DNA of 64,000 nt from Neorhodopirellula lusitana (lineage in GTDB: Bacteria; Planctomycetota; Planctomycetia; Pirellulales; Pirellulaceae): assembly GCF_900182915.1 (NCBI RefSeq), contig NZ_FXUG01000015.1:62001-126000 (forward strand), read 5' to 3'. Under the pieces are notes generated by a model, which worked only from the letters and a program-made list of their open reading frames with translations, had not been told where the DNA came from and did not search any database. Numbering within the stretch: position 1 is the stretch's first letter; the number at the start of each line of letters is the position of its first letter. Position numbers and translations under genes: made by a program. Of this stretch, positions 28,002 through 36,514 are shown piece by piece.

Positions 28002-29477
28002 ATGCTTTTTCCTATGAATGATTCAATGACTTCCATTTTCTCAACACGACGTTTGCTTCTGTGGGTGGCGTTGTTTTTCGCTACCGTTTCGAACCCCGTC
28101 GTCTTGTCGTGCGTTCGGGCGGACGAGATGAACGCAGCCGAAATTACTGACAAACCGGTCACTTATGACGATCACATCGCAGGCATCTTGAAGCGTCATT
28201 GCTTGCAGTGTCACGGCGATTCCAAGCAAGAGGCGGGGCTGAACATGGCCAGCTATTCTGGTGTCGCTGGCAACGATGATTTGGTGGTCGCGGGTCGATC
28301 GAGTGCGAGTCGCTTGTTGGAAATCATCGTGGCGGAGGATCCTCTTGAGCGGATGCCACCGGAGAACGATGCATTGCCGAAAGACCAGGTGGCGTTGATC
28401 AAGGCATGGATCGATTCTGGGCTGCGAGAGAACTCAGGAAGCAAGGTGGCCATGAAACGTGAAGTCGAGTTCACTCCAACGTCGCTGGCGAATCTTGATG
28501 ATGGCCCGCCGCCGATGCCGGTGTCGCTGCCGGAACAACAACCTGTTGAAACCCTACGGCCTTTCCCGGTGATCGCCTTAGCCGCCAGTCCGCGGGCACC
28601 GTTGTTGGCCATTGGGCAGTACGAGCAAATTAAGTTGGTCAACACCGAGACTCAGGAACCGATTGGCTTGCTGGCGTTTCCCGAAGGTGAACCGCATGTG
28701 TTGCAGTTCAGCCGGTCGGGGCGATTGCTGATGGTGGCTGGCGGTCGTCCCGTCCAAAACGGTGTGGTCGTGTTGTTTGATGTAGAAACTGGCAAACGGG
28801 TTGCCGTCATCGGTGATGAAACCGACGCGATCGTCTCGGCGGATATCTCACCCGATGAGCGACAGGTTGCAATCGGCGGTTCAGGGCGAGTGATCAAAAT
28901 CTTTTCGACTGAAACTGGCGAGTTGCTCCATGCTTTGGAAAAGCACACCGACTGGGTCACGGCGTTAGCGTTCAGCCCCGATGGAAAACTATTGGCATCG
29001 GCTGACCGTGTGGGCAATATTCATTTGTGGGATGCCAACAGTGGTGGAGTCGTGCGTCCGTTGGCGGAGCACAAAATGTCGGTGACGGCATTGGCGTGGC
29101 GATCAGACTCTCAGCTGTTGGCGTCCAGTGGCGAAGATGGGTTGATCGTTTGGTGGGAAGTCGCCAAGGGCTGGCCGATCTATTCCCAAGCCAAAGCTCA
29201 CCAACCTGCTCGACCTGCGGGAGTCTACGGAGACATACCCAACGGTGTGATGGATCTACGGTTTGGGCCGCTCGGCGAGTTGGTCAGCTGCGGCCGCGAC
29301 AAGAAGGTTCGTGTCTGGACCAGTGGTGGAAAAGTGAACAAGGTGCATGCCCTGGACACCAATGAAGGAACGTCCAACATACGTGTCTTGCCGTTACAAT
29401 CGGTGCTGACTTTCGATGGGGCCACCGCGATCACGGGTGATTCTGCCGGTGCCCTGCATTACAAAGCGGCCAAGTAA
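28002..29477 (+). CDS. c-type cytochrome/WD40-repeat fusion protein
   Basis: 491 residues (ATG 28002; an ATG at 28014 is an alternative). Signal segment [20 protein letters not shown], then a cytochrome-like module with heme motif HCLQCHGD (Cys67, Cys70, His71) and the planctomycete PERMPPEN-like segment ([15 protein letters not shown]). Residues about 180-490 form WD40 blades ([59 protein letters not shown]). Presumably a periplasmic redox/scaffold protein for the preceding DUF1549/DUF1501 products; only 2 bases separate it from the amidohydrolase gene, which ties the redox module to the sugar-acid cassette. Confidence 0.9.
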   Translation: MLFPMNDSMTSIFSTRRLLLWVALFFATVSNPVVLSCVRADEMNAAEITDKPVTYDDHIAGILKRHCLQCHGDSKQEAGLNMASYSGVAGNDDLVVAGRSSASRLLEIIVAEDPLERMPPENDALPKDQVALIKAWIDSGLRENSGSKVAMKREVEFTPTSLANLDDGPPPMPVSLPEQQPVETLRPFPVIALAASPRAPLLAIGQYEQIKLVNTETQEPIGLLAFPEGEPHVLQFSRSGRLLMVAGGRPVQNGVVVLFDVETGKRVAVIGDETDAIVSADISPDERQVAIGGSGRVIKIFSTETGELLHALEKHTDWVTALAFSPDGKLLASADRVGNIHLWDANSGGVVRPLAEHKMSVTALAWRSDSQLLASSGEDGLIVWWEVAKGWPIYSQAKAHQPARPAGVYGDIPNGVMDLRFGPLGELVSCGRDKKVRVWTSGGKVNKVHALDTNEGTSNIRVLPLQSVLTFDGATAITGDSAGALHYKAAK

Positions 29478-29479
29478 CA

Positions 29480-30550
29480 ATGATGTTGATGCGAAATGAA
29501 TCAAGTCCACTCGACCAAACCGAAATGATTCGAGCGAGCAATCGTCGAGTGTGGGTGATGAGTGTCATCGTGATCTTGATCGGTTTCGGTTTGACAGCTC
29601 ATTGCGATCTTGTGCAAGCGGACGAGTTGGCGCAGGCCGGTGCGAGTTCTGAAGTGGTTGACGCGAGTGACCTCGACATCATCGACTGTCACACCCACTT
29701 CTACGATCCCAGTCGTCCCGAGGGGGTGCCTTGGCCGGACAAGGATTCGGCTTTGTACCGCACGGTTCTGCCCCGACATTTTCGTGACCAACAACAGTAC
29801 CGTCCAGTCACGGGAACGATCATCGTCGAAGCGAGCTCTCGCTTAGAAGACAACGCCTGGCTACTGAATTTGGCCGAGGCGGACCCTTTTGTAGTCGGCA
29901 TCGTGGGTCGCTTGGAACCTGGCAGTGCGGACTTTGCTAAACATTTGCAGCGGTTTGCAGCGAACCCGTTGTTTCGGGGAATCCGCGTGTCGGTCGCCGT
30001 CATTCAGCGGTTGCTTGATCGGGATCAGCTTGCCGATTTGACGCTGTTGGCTGACCGAGGTTTGATGCTCGACGTTAATGGCGGTCCGCAGACGCCAGCG
30101 GTGATCGCACAGCTGGCCGCGCGCGTTCCCAAATTGCGAATCGTGTTGAATCACATTGGAAATGTTGCGGTCACTTCGGCACCGCCGCCGGAGGCTTGGC
30201 AAGCTGGTATCCAGGCTGCAGCGAAGCATCCCAACGTGTTTTGCAAAGTCTCTGCATTGGTCGAAAGTGCGGCGCATCACAGTGGGCAGCCTGCACCGGA
30301 CGACTTGGAATTCTATCGTGCGTACTTGGATGTCGTATGGAATGCCTTTGGCGAAGACCGCGTGATCTACGCCAGTAATTGGCCTGTCTCGGAACGGGGA
30401 GCCAGCTATGAAACACTGCAGCGGCTTGTGTTTGAGTATGTGTCCGAGCACGGCACTGAGGCCACCAAGAAGTTTGCTTCGTTGAACTCAAAACGTGCTT
30501 ACCGATGGACCGAACGTCCCGGTCGCCGAAACGGAACGAACGACCTCTAG
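29480..30550 (+). CDS. Amidohydrolase-2 family protein, L-fuconolactonase-like
   Basis: 356 residues. After a hydrophobic N-terminal segment (VMSVIVILIGFGLTAHCDLV; signal peptide or anchor) comes a TIM-barrel amidohydrolase with the HxH metal motif (DIIDCHTHFYDPSRPEG), GTIIVEASSRLEDNAWLL, GIVGRLEPGSADF, and late barrel motifs LRIVLNHIGN and RVIYASNWPVSE. The family (COG3618) includes L-fucono-1,5-lactonase and related sugar lactonases. That role fits the L-fuconate dehydratase three genes on. An exported lactonase would be unusual, so the N-terminal segment deserves note. Overlaps nothing; next start is 55 bp after its stop. Confidence 0.85.
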   Translation: MMLMRNESSPLDQTEMIRASNRRVWVMSVIVILIGFGLTAHCDLVQADELAQAGASSEVVDASDLDIIDCHTHFYDPSRPEGVPWPDKDSALYRTVLPRHFRDQQQYRPVTGTIIVEASSRLEDNAWLLNLAEADPFVVGIVGRLEPGSADFAKHLQRFAANPLFRGIRVSVAVIQRLLDRDQLADLTLLADRGLMLDVNGGPQTPAVIAQLAARVPKLRIVLNHIGNVAVTSAPPPEAWQAGIQAAAKHPNVFCKVSALVESAAHHSGQPAPDDLEFYRAYLDVVWNAFGEDRVIYASNWPVSERGASYETLQRLVFEYVSEHGTEATKKFASLNSKRAYRWTERPGRRNGTNDL

Positions 30551-30605
30551 CCGCGTTTCCAATTCTGAATTCCCCACTCACTCGGCTTCCGCTCAAAATC
30601 GCTCT

Positions 30606-32120
30606 ATGCATTTTCTGGACTATCTTGTTGTTGTCGCGTACCTGGGTTTGATGCTCGGTTTGGGCGTGTTTTTTGGCCGCAATCAATCTCGACGTGAGTT
30701 CTTTGCCGCGGGCAACTCAATGGGTTGGTTGCCGGTGGGTTTGAGCGTGATGGCCACGCTGTTTTCGTCCAACAGTTTCGTCTTCTATCCCGCCGCAGCG
30801 TTGGGCGACAGTTTGCGAATCGGTTTGTCGTTGGTTGCTTTTGCACTGATGACGCCGATCGTGGTCATGGTCTTTATCCCGGTCTACACACGTCTGAAAG
30901 TCGAGACGGCTTACCAGTACTTGGAACTTCGATTTCATGTGTCGGTACGCATTTTGGCCAGCGGCTTGTTTGTCCTGTTGCGGATTGGGTGGATGGCATC
31001 GGCGACCTATGCCGCGTCGGTGGTGGTGTCGAGTGTGATGGGCGTTTCGCAAATCGCTGTGATCGTTGGCTTGGGGATTGTCTCGGTGGGCTACACGATG
31101 GTGGGCGGATTGCGAGCGGTGATGTGGACGGACGTGATTCAGTTCTTTGTGTTCGTTACCACAATCTTGGTCACGCTGGGTTTGATCGTGCAATTGACCG
31201 ATGCCAGTGTGATGGAGATCTTCCACACCTATTTCGATGGACGTGAAGGGCTGGTGTTGGATTTCACCCCGTCGATGACGTTGCCGTATGGCAGTTGGGT
31301 GATTCTGATTGGAGTGTTTTTAGAGGGACTGTCGGCGTTTGGCGCCGATCAAGTGGCCGTTCAGCGGTACATCTCGTCGCGATCAGAGCGATCATCGCAA
31401 CTTGGTGCAGTTCTAAATTTATTTGGATTGTGGATCGTGATCCCGGGCTTGATGATGATCGGGGTGGGCTTGTTTGCTTACTTCACCGAGCATTCGTCAG
31501 AGTTAGGCACGGGAACGTTGACCGAAATCCTTGCTGGCGATTCGAAGGTGGCGGATCGTGCGTTACCGGATTTTGTTCGGGTACACTTTCCCGCCGGACT
31601 TGCTGGGCTGTTTTTGGCGGCGTTGATGGCTGCGATCATGTCGAGTATTGATTCGGGAGTGCACTCGGTGACGACGGCCGTTGTGGTGGATTTTCGCGAC
31701 CGCTTGTTCCCCCATCTTCGTCCCGACAACGAGCGAGCAGAGATTCGGTGGATTCGGACTCTGGTCGTGATCATCGGTGCGATCACGATCACACTGGCCT
31801 GTTTCGTCGGTCCGCTTGGAAACGTATTTGATATCTGCAAGATGTTGACGGCGGCGTTTGGTGGACCGCTGTTGGCGATCTTTATCTTGGCATTTTTTTC
31901 CAAGCGAGCGACTTGGTTGGCGGTGTTGTTGAGCGTGTCGATCTCGACGATATTCACGCTGGCCTTGATGTGCACTCAAGACTGGTTTTCGATCTGGTAT
32001 TGGCCGATTGGGTTTGGGACGGCCATGGTATTGGGATGGTTGGCCAGCTATCTGCAAGCCGCCGAACCGACGGAGTACACTTTCTTTCAGATCATGAAAC
32101 ACCAAGATGGTGACGTATGA
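30606..32120 (+). CDS. Sodium:solute symporter (SSS family)
   Basis: 504 residues from ATG 30606 (in-frame codons further up would lie inside the amidohydrolase gene and add a non-membrane leader). About 13 transmembrane helices; SSS family marks include LMLGLGVFFGRNQSRREFFA near the start, GADQVAVQRYISSRSERSSQ in the middle and MAAIMSSIDSGVHSVTTAVV near the Na+-coupling helix 9. It would import a sugar or sugar acid with sodium. The stop overlaps the creatininase ATG by 4 bases (ATGA), so the substrate is probably processed by the next two enzymes. Confidence 0.92.
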   Translation: MHFLDYLVVVAYLGLMLGLGVFFGRNQSRREFFAAGNSMGWLPVGLSVMATLFSSNSFVFYPAAALGDSLRIGLSLVAFALMTPIVVMVFIPVYTRLKVETAYQYLELRFHVSVRILASGLFVLLRIGWMASATYAASVVVSSVMGVSQIAVIVGLGIVSVGYTMVGGLRAVMWTDVIQFFVFVTTILVTLGLIVQLTDASVMEIFHTYFDGREGLVLDFTPSMTLPYGSWVILIGVFLEGLSAFGADQVAVQRYISSRSERSSQLGAVLNLFGLWIVIPGLMMIGVGLFAYFTEHSSELGTGTLTEILAGDSKVADRALPDFVRVHFPAGLAGLFLAALMAAIMSSIDSGVHSVTTAVVVDFRDRLFPHLRPDNERAEIRWIRTLVVIIGAITITLACFVGPLGNVFDICKMLTAAFGGPLLAIFILAFFSKRATWLAVLLSVSISTIFTLALMCTQDWFSIWYWPIGFGTAMVLGWLASYLQAAEPTEYTFFQIMKHQDGDV

Positions 32121-32881
32121 AGTATCAAGAAATGTCGGCTCGATCGTTAGCGGATGTTGATCGGCATCACTGTCTTGTCGTCATCCCAACGGCGGCAGTC
32201 GAGCAACATGGCCCGCATCTGCCCACGGGGACGGATACGATCATCAGTACCGCCATCGCGGAAGAGTTGGAAAGCCGTTTGAGTTCGGACATCCTGTTGG
32301 TTCCCACGTTGTGGTTCGGTGCCAGTTCACATCACTTGCGATTGGGGGCGACTTTTGATTTATCGTTGAATCACTACATGGCGGTCGTGAGTGACCTCGC
32401 TCGATCGTTGTTGGATGATGGATTCAAGCGGGTGCTGTTCTTGAATGGGCATGGTGGTAACACTGATCCGCTAAGAGTCGCCGTTCGCAACCTGCAGCCC
32501 GACTATCTAGATGCTCTCTTGATGGTTGGGAATTATTGGGCACAATCTGACGAACTGGTCGAGAGCGTTTTAGAAGGCGATCCTCGGCAGTTGGGCCATG
32601 CCTGTGAACTCGAGACGTCGCTGATCATGCACCTGCGACCTGAGCTGGTCGACGCAAGCCAGCTTTCCGAAGCGGGAGTGTTGATTCCAGACGTGGTCGA
32701 GGGGATGTACTTGTGTCGCGATTTGAAACAACGAACTTTACATGGCTTTACCGGCAATCCTTATCTCGCTACCGCAGAAAAAGGCAAGCGTTTGTTTGAC
32801 GGGATCGTTGAACAGTTGACGCAAACGGCCGAACATTTACGCCAGCAACCGCTGGGCACCACCTACCAAGACTTTGTCTGA
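32117..32881 (+). CDS. Creatininase-family metal-dependent amidohydrolase
   Basis: 254 residues, normal length for the family. Metal-binding motifs are present: EQHGPHLPTGTD (Glu29, His31, Asp40), FLNGHGGN (His112) and GHACELETSL (Glu166). No signal peptide, so cytoplasmic. Creatininase itself opens a cyclic amide, but the family is broad (creatininase, MftE peptidase, FAPy deformylase) and members next to sugar-acid genes are uncharacterised. Location between a symporter (4-base overlap) and L-fuconate dehydratase (4 bases apart) suggests ring opening of a lactone- or lactam-like intermediate; this is inference. Confidence 0.88.
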   Translation: MKYQEMSARSLADVDRHHCLVVIPTAAVEQHGPHLPTGTDTIISTAIAEELESRLSSDILLVPTLWFGASSHHLRLGATFDLSLNHYMAVVSDLARSLLDDGFKRVLFLNGHGGNTDPLRVAVRNLQPDYLDALLMVGNYWAQSDELVESVLEGDPRQLGHACELETSLIMHLRPELVDASQLSEAGVLIPDVVEGMYLCRDLKQRTLHGFTGNPYLATAEKGKRLFDGIVEQLTQTAEHLRQQPLGTTYQDFV

Positions 32882-32885
32882 CCCC

Positions 32886-34187
32886 ATGATCATCACTCGC
32901 ATTACCGCTCGCGACATCCGCTTTCCCACATCCCAGACGCTGGATGGGTCGGATGCAATGAATCCGGATCCGGATTATTCGGCGGCGTATGTCACGATCC
33001 ATACGGACGGTCCCTTGAAGGGAGATGGTCTGACGTTCACGATCGGACGTGGCAACGAGCTTTGCGTGGCGGCGATCGAATCGCTTGCACCGTTGTTGAT
33101 TGGACGATCACTGGAGTCCATTACCAGCGACATGGCGGGTTTTTGGCGTCACATTACCGGCGACAGTCAGCTTCGCTGGGTGGGGCCGGAAAAGGGCGTG
33201 ATTCACTTGGCCACCAGCGCGGTCGTGAACGCAGTTTGGGATCTGTATGCCAAAAGCGAGGGCAAGCCGCTGTGGAAATTGCTTTCCGACATGACACCCG
33301 AACAGATTGTGGGTGCGATCGATTTTCGATATGTCACCGACGCGATCACGCCGGACGAGGCGCTGGCGATTTTACAGGCGAACATGGCGACGCGGGAACA
33401 ACGTGTCGCTGAGATGATCCGGGACGGCTACCCTTCGTACACGACCTCGGCTGGCTGGCTGGGGTACTCTGACCAGAAACTTCGAGCCCAATGCCGTGAT
33501 CTGATGTCGCGAGGTTGGTCTAACTTCAAAATCAAGGTCGGGCGTGATCTGCAGGACGACATTCGTCGATGCAAAATCATTCGTGAAGAGATCGGATGGG
33601 ACAGTCGGCTGATGATGGACGCGAACCAAGTATGGGACGTCGATCAAGCCGTTGAGTACATGAAGTCCTTGGCCGAGTTCAAGCCTTGGTTCATCGAAGA
33701 GCCGACTTCCCCAGATGATGTGTTGGGGCACGCAAAGATTGCCAAGGCGATTGCCCCAATCAAAGTGGCGACGGGGGAAATGTGTCAAAACCGTGTAATG
33801 TTCAAACAGTTCATGCAGGCCGATGGATTGCAGGTTTGCCAACTCGATAGTTGTCGTCTGGGGGGCGTGAACGAGATTTTGGTTGTGATGCTGATGGCGA
33901 AAAAGTTCGGTATCCCGGTTTGCCCGCACGCGGGTGGCGTGGGGCTATGTGAATACGTGCAACACTTATCGCTGTTTGACTACATTTGCGTCAGCGCCAC
34001 GTTGGAAGATCGAATCGCGGAGTACTCCGACCATTTGCACGATTGCTTTGTGCATCCGTTGGTCATGCAAGATGGTCGATACATGCCGCCCCAAGATCCT
34101 GGCTACAGTGCCACGATGAAGGCGGAAGCTCTCGATGAATTCGAGTTCAAGGGTGGGACACCGTTGACGACAGCAAGCCTGAACTAA
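32886..34187 (+). CDS. L-fuconate dehydratase (enolase superfamily)
   Basis: 433 residues from ATG 32886. Mandelate-racemase-group enolase with the fuconate-dehydratase N-terminus (MIITRITARDIRFPTSQTLD, GSDAMNPDPDYSAAYV). The catalytic set is complete: KxK motif Lys215/Lys217, metal ligands Asp245, Glu271 and Glu298, Asp321 and His348 (CPHAGG). Each lies three positions before the residues I recall for Xanthomonas FucD, so a gapless core is likely. It would dehydrate L-fuconate to 2-keto-3-deoxy-L-fuconate in non-phosphorylating L-fucose breakdown. The L-fucose dehydrogenase and downstream enzymes are not in this window. Last gene of the 19-34 kb block. Confidence 0.93.
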   Translation: MIITRITARDIRFPTSQTLDGSDAMNPDPDYSAAYVTIHTDGPLKGDGLTFTIGRGNELCVAAIESLAPLLIGRSLESITSDMAGFWRHITGDSQLRWVGPEKGVIHLATSAVVNAVWDLYAKSEGKPLWKLLSDMTPEQIVGAIDFRYVTDAITPDEALAILQANMATREQRVAEMIRDGYPSYTTSAGWLGYSDQKLRAQCRDLMSRGWSNFKIKVGRDLQDDIRRCKIIREEIGWDSRLMMDANQVWDVDQAVEYMKSLAEFKPWFIEEPTSPDDVLGHAKIAKAIAPIKVATGEMCQNRVMFKQFMQADGLQVCQLDSCRLGGVNEILVVMLMAKKFGIPVCPHAGGVGLCEYVQHLSLFDYICVSATLEDRIAEYSDHLHDCFVHPLVMQDGRYMPPQDPGYSATMKAEALDEFEFKGGTPLTTASLN

Positions 34188-34201
34188 CGACGGGGCCCAG
34201 A

Positions 34202-34318
34202 CTAGAGCATCTTAAATGCACTGTAAGCCGTAGCCCTGGTCGTCAAGACTTTCGATCCCCACGCCGGGTGACGAAACTCTTGCCGAGTTACGTTACGACA
34301 AAAATTAAAATGCTCTAG
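34202..34318. repeat. 117-bp MITE-like element with terminal inverted repeats
   Basis: The ends CTAGAGCAT...ATGCTCTAG are a perfect 9-bp inverted repeat that continues imperfectly to about 16 bp (CTAGAGCATCTTAAAT versus CTAGAGCATTTTAATT). The interior is GC-richer and holds CCCCACGCCGGGTGACGAAA, non-coding. It lies between the convergent fuconate dehydratase and redoxin genes. No clear target-site duplication. Could be a MITE, a REP-like element or a large transcription-end structure; multi-copy status would decide. Confidence 0.5.
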
Positions 34319-34351
34319 CGAACGGGGCGGGAGTCGACGACCTCGATTGAA

Positions 34352-34383
34352 GTCGTCTCGCTTAAGTCGTCTCGCTTAAGTCG
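34352..34383. repeat. 14-bp tandem repeat
   Basis: GTCGTCTCGCTTAA occurs twice in direct tandem (34352-34365, 34366-34379) followed by GTCG, just downstream of the redoxin gene's stop on the minus strand. Non-coding, probably a slippage duplication. Confidence 0.6.
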
Positions 34384-34410
34384 GATTGCTGTGCCGGGTT
34401 TGTTTGCGGA

Positions 34411-36393
34411 CTATTGATTCAGCTTCAGGCCCGATATGAATTCAGTTCGAGATACTTTTTCATCACCGTTGGTGTCGAACTTGTTGAAAGAGGGCTTCAC
34501 TTTGGACGGGACCTCGTCGAGCGTGATGACGTCGTCTTTGTTGTTGTCCATCTTTTCGAACCAGCGGTTCACGCGACGGGGTAGCGGATTTTCATTTTGC
34601 TTAGCAATTCGAAGTTCTGATTCAGGCTTTCCGATCGGCATATCGACAGGGACGGCCAAGTTGAAATAACCGATCATCATCTCGTCCCATGACTGATCGC
34701 CCCAACGTACCGTTCGATTGGGATCAGGGTTATTCAGATTCGCGGCGCTGTTGTCGTAATGGGCAACGGTGAAAATGCGTGAACCAGCGGGGAGGTCCAT
34801 GGGTTGAAGGAGTTGATATTCGGTTTGCCAATTGAAGTCGTACTGAGGTACATCGAGTAGCACCTCTCGCTGGCCGTTAGGCAATTCGACTTCGTAATGA
34901 AACGACTTTCCACGCAGGTGCATGTGCGGGGACATCGATAGCAGTTGCGAATCCCATGGGATGGTTGGCGAGGCTGCTTCTTCGCGATGATTGCTTTCTT
35001 GGGCAGGGATCCGAATTCGTGGATTGATCGCGCTGGACGAGATCACCCGGTGAGTCACGGATTCAGGATCGGCGAAAATCAGGCCAATTTTGCTCTGGTC
35101 ATACTGGACCGAACCGATCGGTGTGTAGTGCACCTGAAACGCAAGTTGGGAGCCCGCCGGGATAAGCTTGGCCATGCCTTCGGGAAGCATTTGGGCTCGA
35201 AGACCGGGAACGTAACCGGCGAAGAAACCGCGGCCCACACTGCGAGTTCGCCAGTCTTGGGGTTCGCGTACAAAGGTCAGGATGTGATGCACGACTTCAC
35301 GGTTACCCGGTTGAACTTCGACCCCGGCAAGCCATTTGTCTTCCGTGAAATGAGTGTCGACGGCAAACCACTGGTATGCCACTTCGCCTTCAGCTTGAAC
35401 GCGAAAGGGGGTCTCTTGAATATTGAATTCGATGTCTGGTTCGCGAGGTAATTGCCAACCCGTTGGGAAGGCGATGGGGGTTGGCAAATGGGCGGGATCG
35501 CCTTCGGGAGATCCAGACGCGACCCATTGATAGATCGCGTCTTTTTCTTCGTTGGACAGAAGTCGGTCATTTCGAAAGTGACCGTGGTCCGGGGCCGCGT
35601 GCCAGGGGGGCATCCGCTGTTCTCGCACGACCTCTTCAATCATCGGTGCCCAGCCGACCACTTCGTCGTAGTCCATTAAAGCAAAGGGGGCGATATCACC
35701 GTCGCGGTGGCACTCGACGCAGCGTTGTTGCAAGATGTGTGCAATTCGGTTGCTGTACGTGATCTCGGCATCGTTGTCCGGTTTGGGTAACCGTCCAATG
35801 TGACATCCGGTTGGCTGTGTGATGGGCAGGCTGACGGGGACGCCGGCCAAAAGTTCATCCAACGCAGTGGCGAGATCTTCGCGAAGGGGAGCGTCGCGAT
35901 TGTAGCCGATCCCGTATTGGTTATCGATTCGGCCGCGATACTGAACCTTTCGTGAACGATCCAGCACAAAGACTTCAGGCGTCCGCTGGGCACCAAGTTG
36001 ATCGGCGACTTGGCAACGCAGGTCTTTTAGCATTGGGAAGTCGACGCCATGGATGCGGGCGTAGGCGGCCATTTCCGTAACCGAGTCTTGGACGTTGGCG
36101 TTGATGGCCAAGAACGCTACCCCTTTGGGCGTGTAGCGTTTGTGCAGATCCGCCAATCGCGGGCCGTAGAGTTTCGCGAGCGGACACTCCGTCCCCAGAA
36201 ACGCGATGACGACAAGCTCACTGGTTTGAAGCTCGTCGAGCGAGTGTTGTTTGCCCCGGAAGTCTTTCAGGGTAAACGATTCGATGCGTTGGCCAATGAA
36301 CGCCGGTTCCGCAATTGCGTTTCGTTGACTTAGCAACGACGCCGCGGTGATCACGACCGCCAAAAACGTGCGCACTCGAAAGGATGAAACCAT
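34411..36393 (-). CDS. Redoxin + heme-motif + copper monooxygenase-like + EF-hand fusion
   Basis: 660 residues, secreted (signal about 1-28). Residues ~30-190: AhpC/TSA-type thioredoxin fold with a single reactive-site-like cysteine (GTECPLAKLYGP, Cys70). Residues ~205-300: heme motif CVECH (Cys225, Cys228, His229) in the EVVREQRMPPWHAAPDHGHF module. Residues ~330-600: beta-rich domain with HHILTFVREP, FQVHYTPIG and MSPHMHLRGKSFHYEVELPN, resembling the copper type II ascorbate-dependent monooxygenase C-terminal fold. C-terminus: two EF-hands (DNNKDDVITLDE, DTNGDEKVSRTE). A multi-domain periplasmic redox protein; the actual substrate is unknown. Monocistronic, minus strand. Confidence 0.85.
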   Translation of the reverse strand: MVSSFRVRTFLAVVITAASLLSQRNAIAEPAFIGQRIESFTLKDFRGKQHSLDELQTSELVVIAFLGTECPLAKLYGPRLADLHKRYTPKGVAFLAINANVQDSVTEMAAYARIHGVDFPMLKDLRCQVADQLGAQRTPEVFVLDRSRKVQYRGRIDNQYGIGYNRDAPLREDLATALDELLAGVPVSLPITQPTGCHIGRLPKPDNDAEITYSNRIAHILQQRCVECHRDGDIAPFALMDYDEVVGWAPMIEEVVREQRMPPWHAAPDHGHFRNDRLLSNEEKDAIYQWVASGSPEGDPAHLPTPIAFPTGWQLPREPDIEFNIQETPFRVQAEGEVAYQWFAVDTHFTEDKWLAGVEVQPGNREVVHHILTFVREPQDWRTRSVGRGFFAGYVPGLRAQMLPEGMAKLIPAGSQLAFQVHYTPIGSVQYDQSKIGLIFADPESVTHRVISSSAINPRIRIPAQESNHREEAASPTIPWDSQLLSMSPHMHLRGKSFHYEVELPNGQREVLLDVPQYDFNWQTEYQLLQPMDLPAGSRIFTVAHYDNSAANLNNPDPNRTVRWGDQSWDEMMIGYFNLAVPVDMPIGKPESELRIAKQNENPLPRRVNRWFEKMDNNKDDVITLDEVPSKVKPSFNKFDTNGDEKVSRTEFISGLKLNQ

Positions 36394-36514
36394 GTCGCTG
36401 TCAAGTTTGGTGAATAGAGACGGAAAGGCGTTCTAGGGCAGAACTCGCAAGAGATTCCAATTGGGGGCTCCCCTAGAATACGCCTCTTGCAGCGCCGTCG
36501 AAACCAGGAAAACG

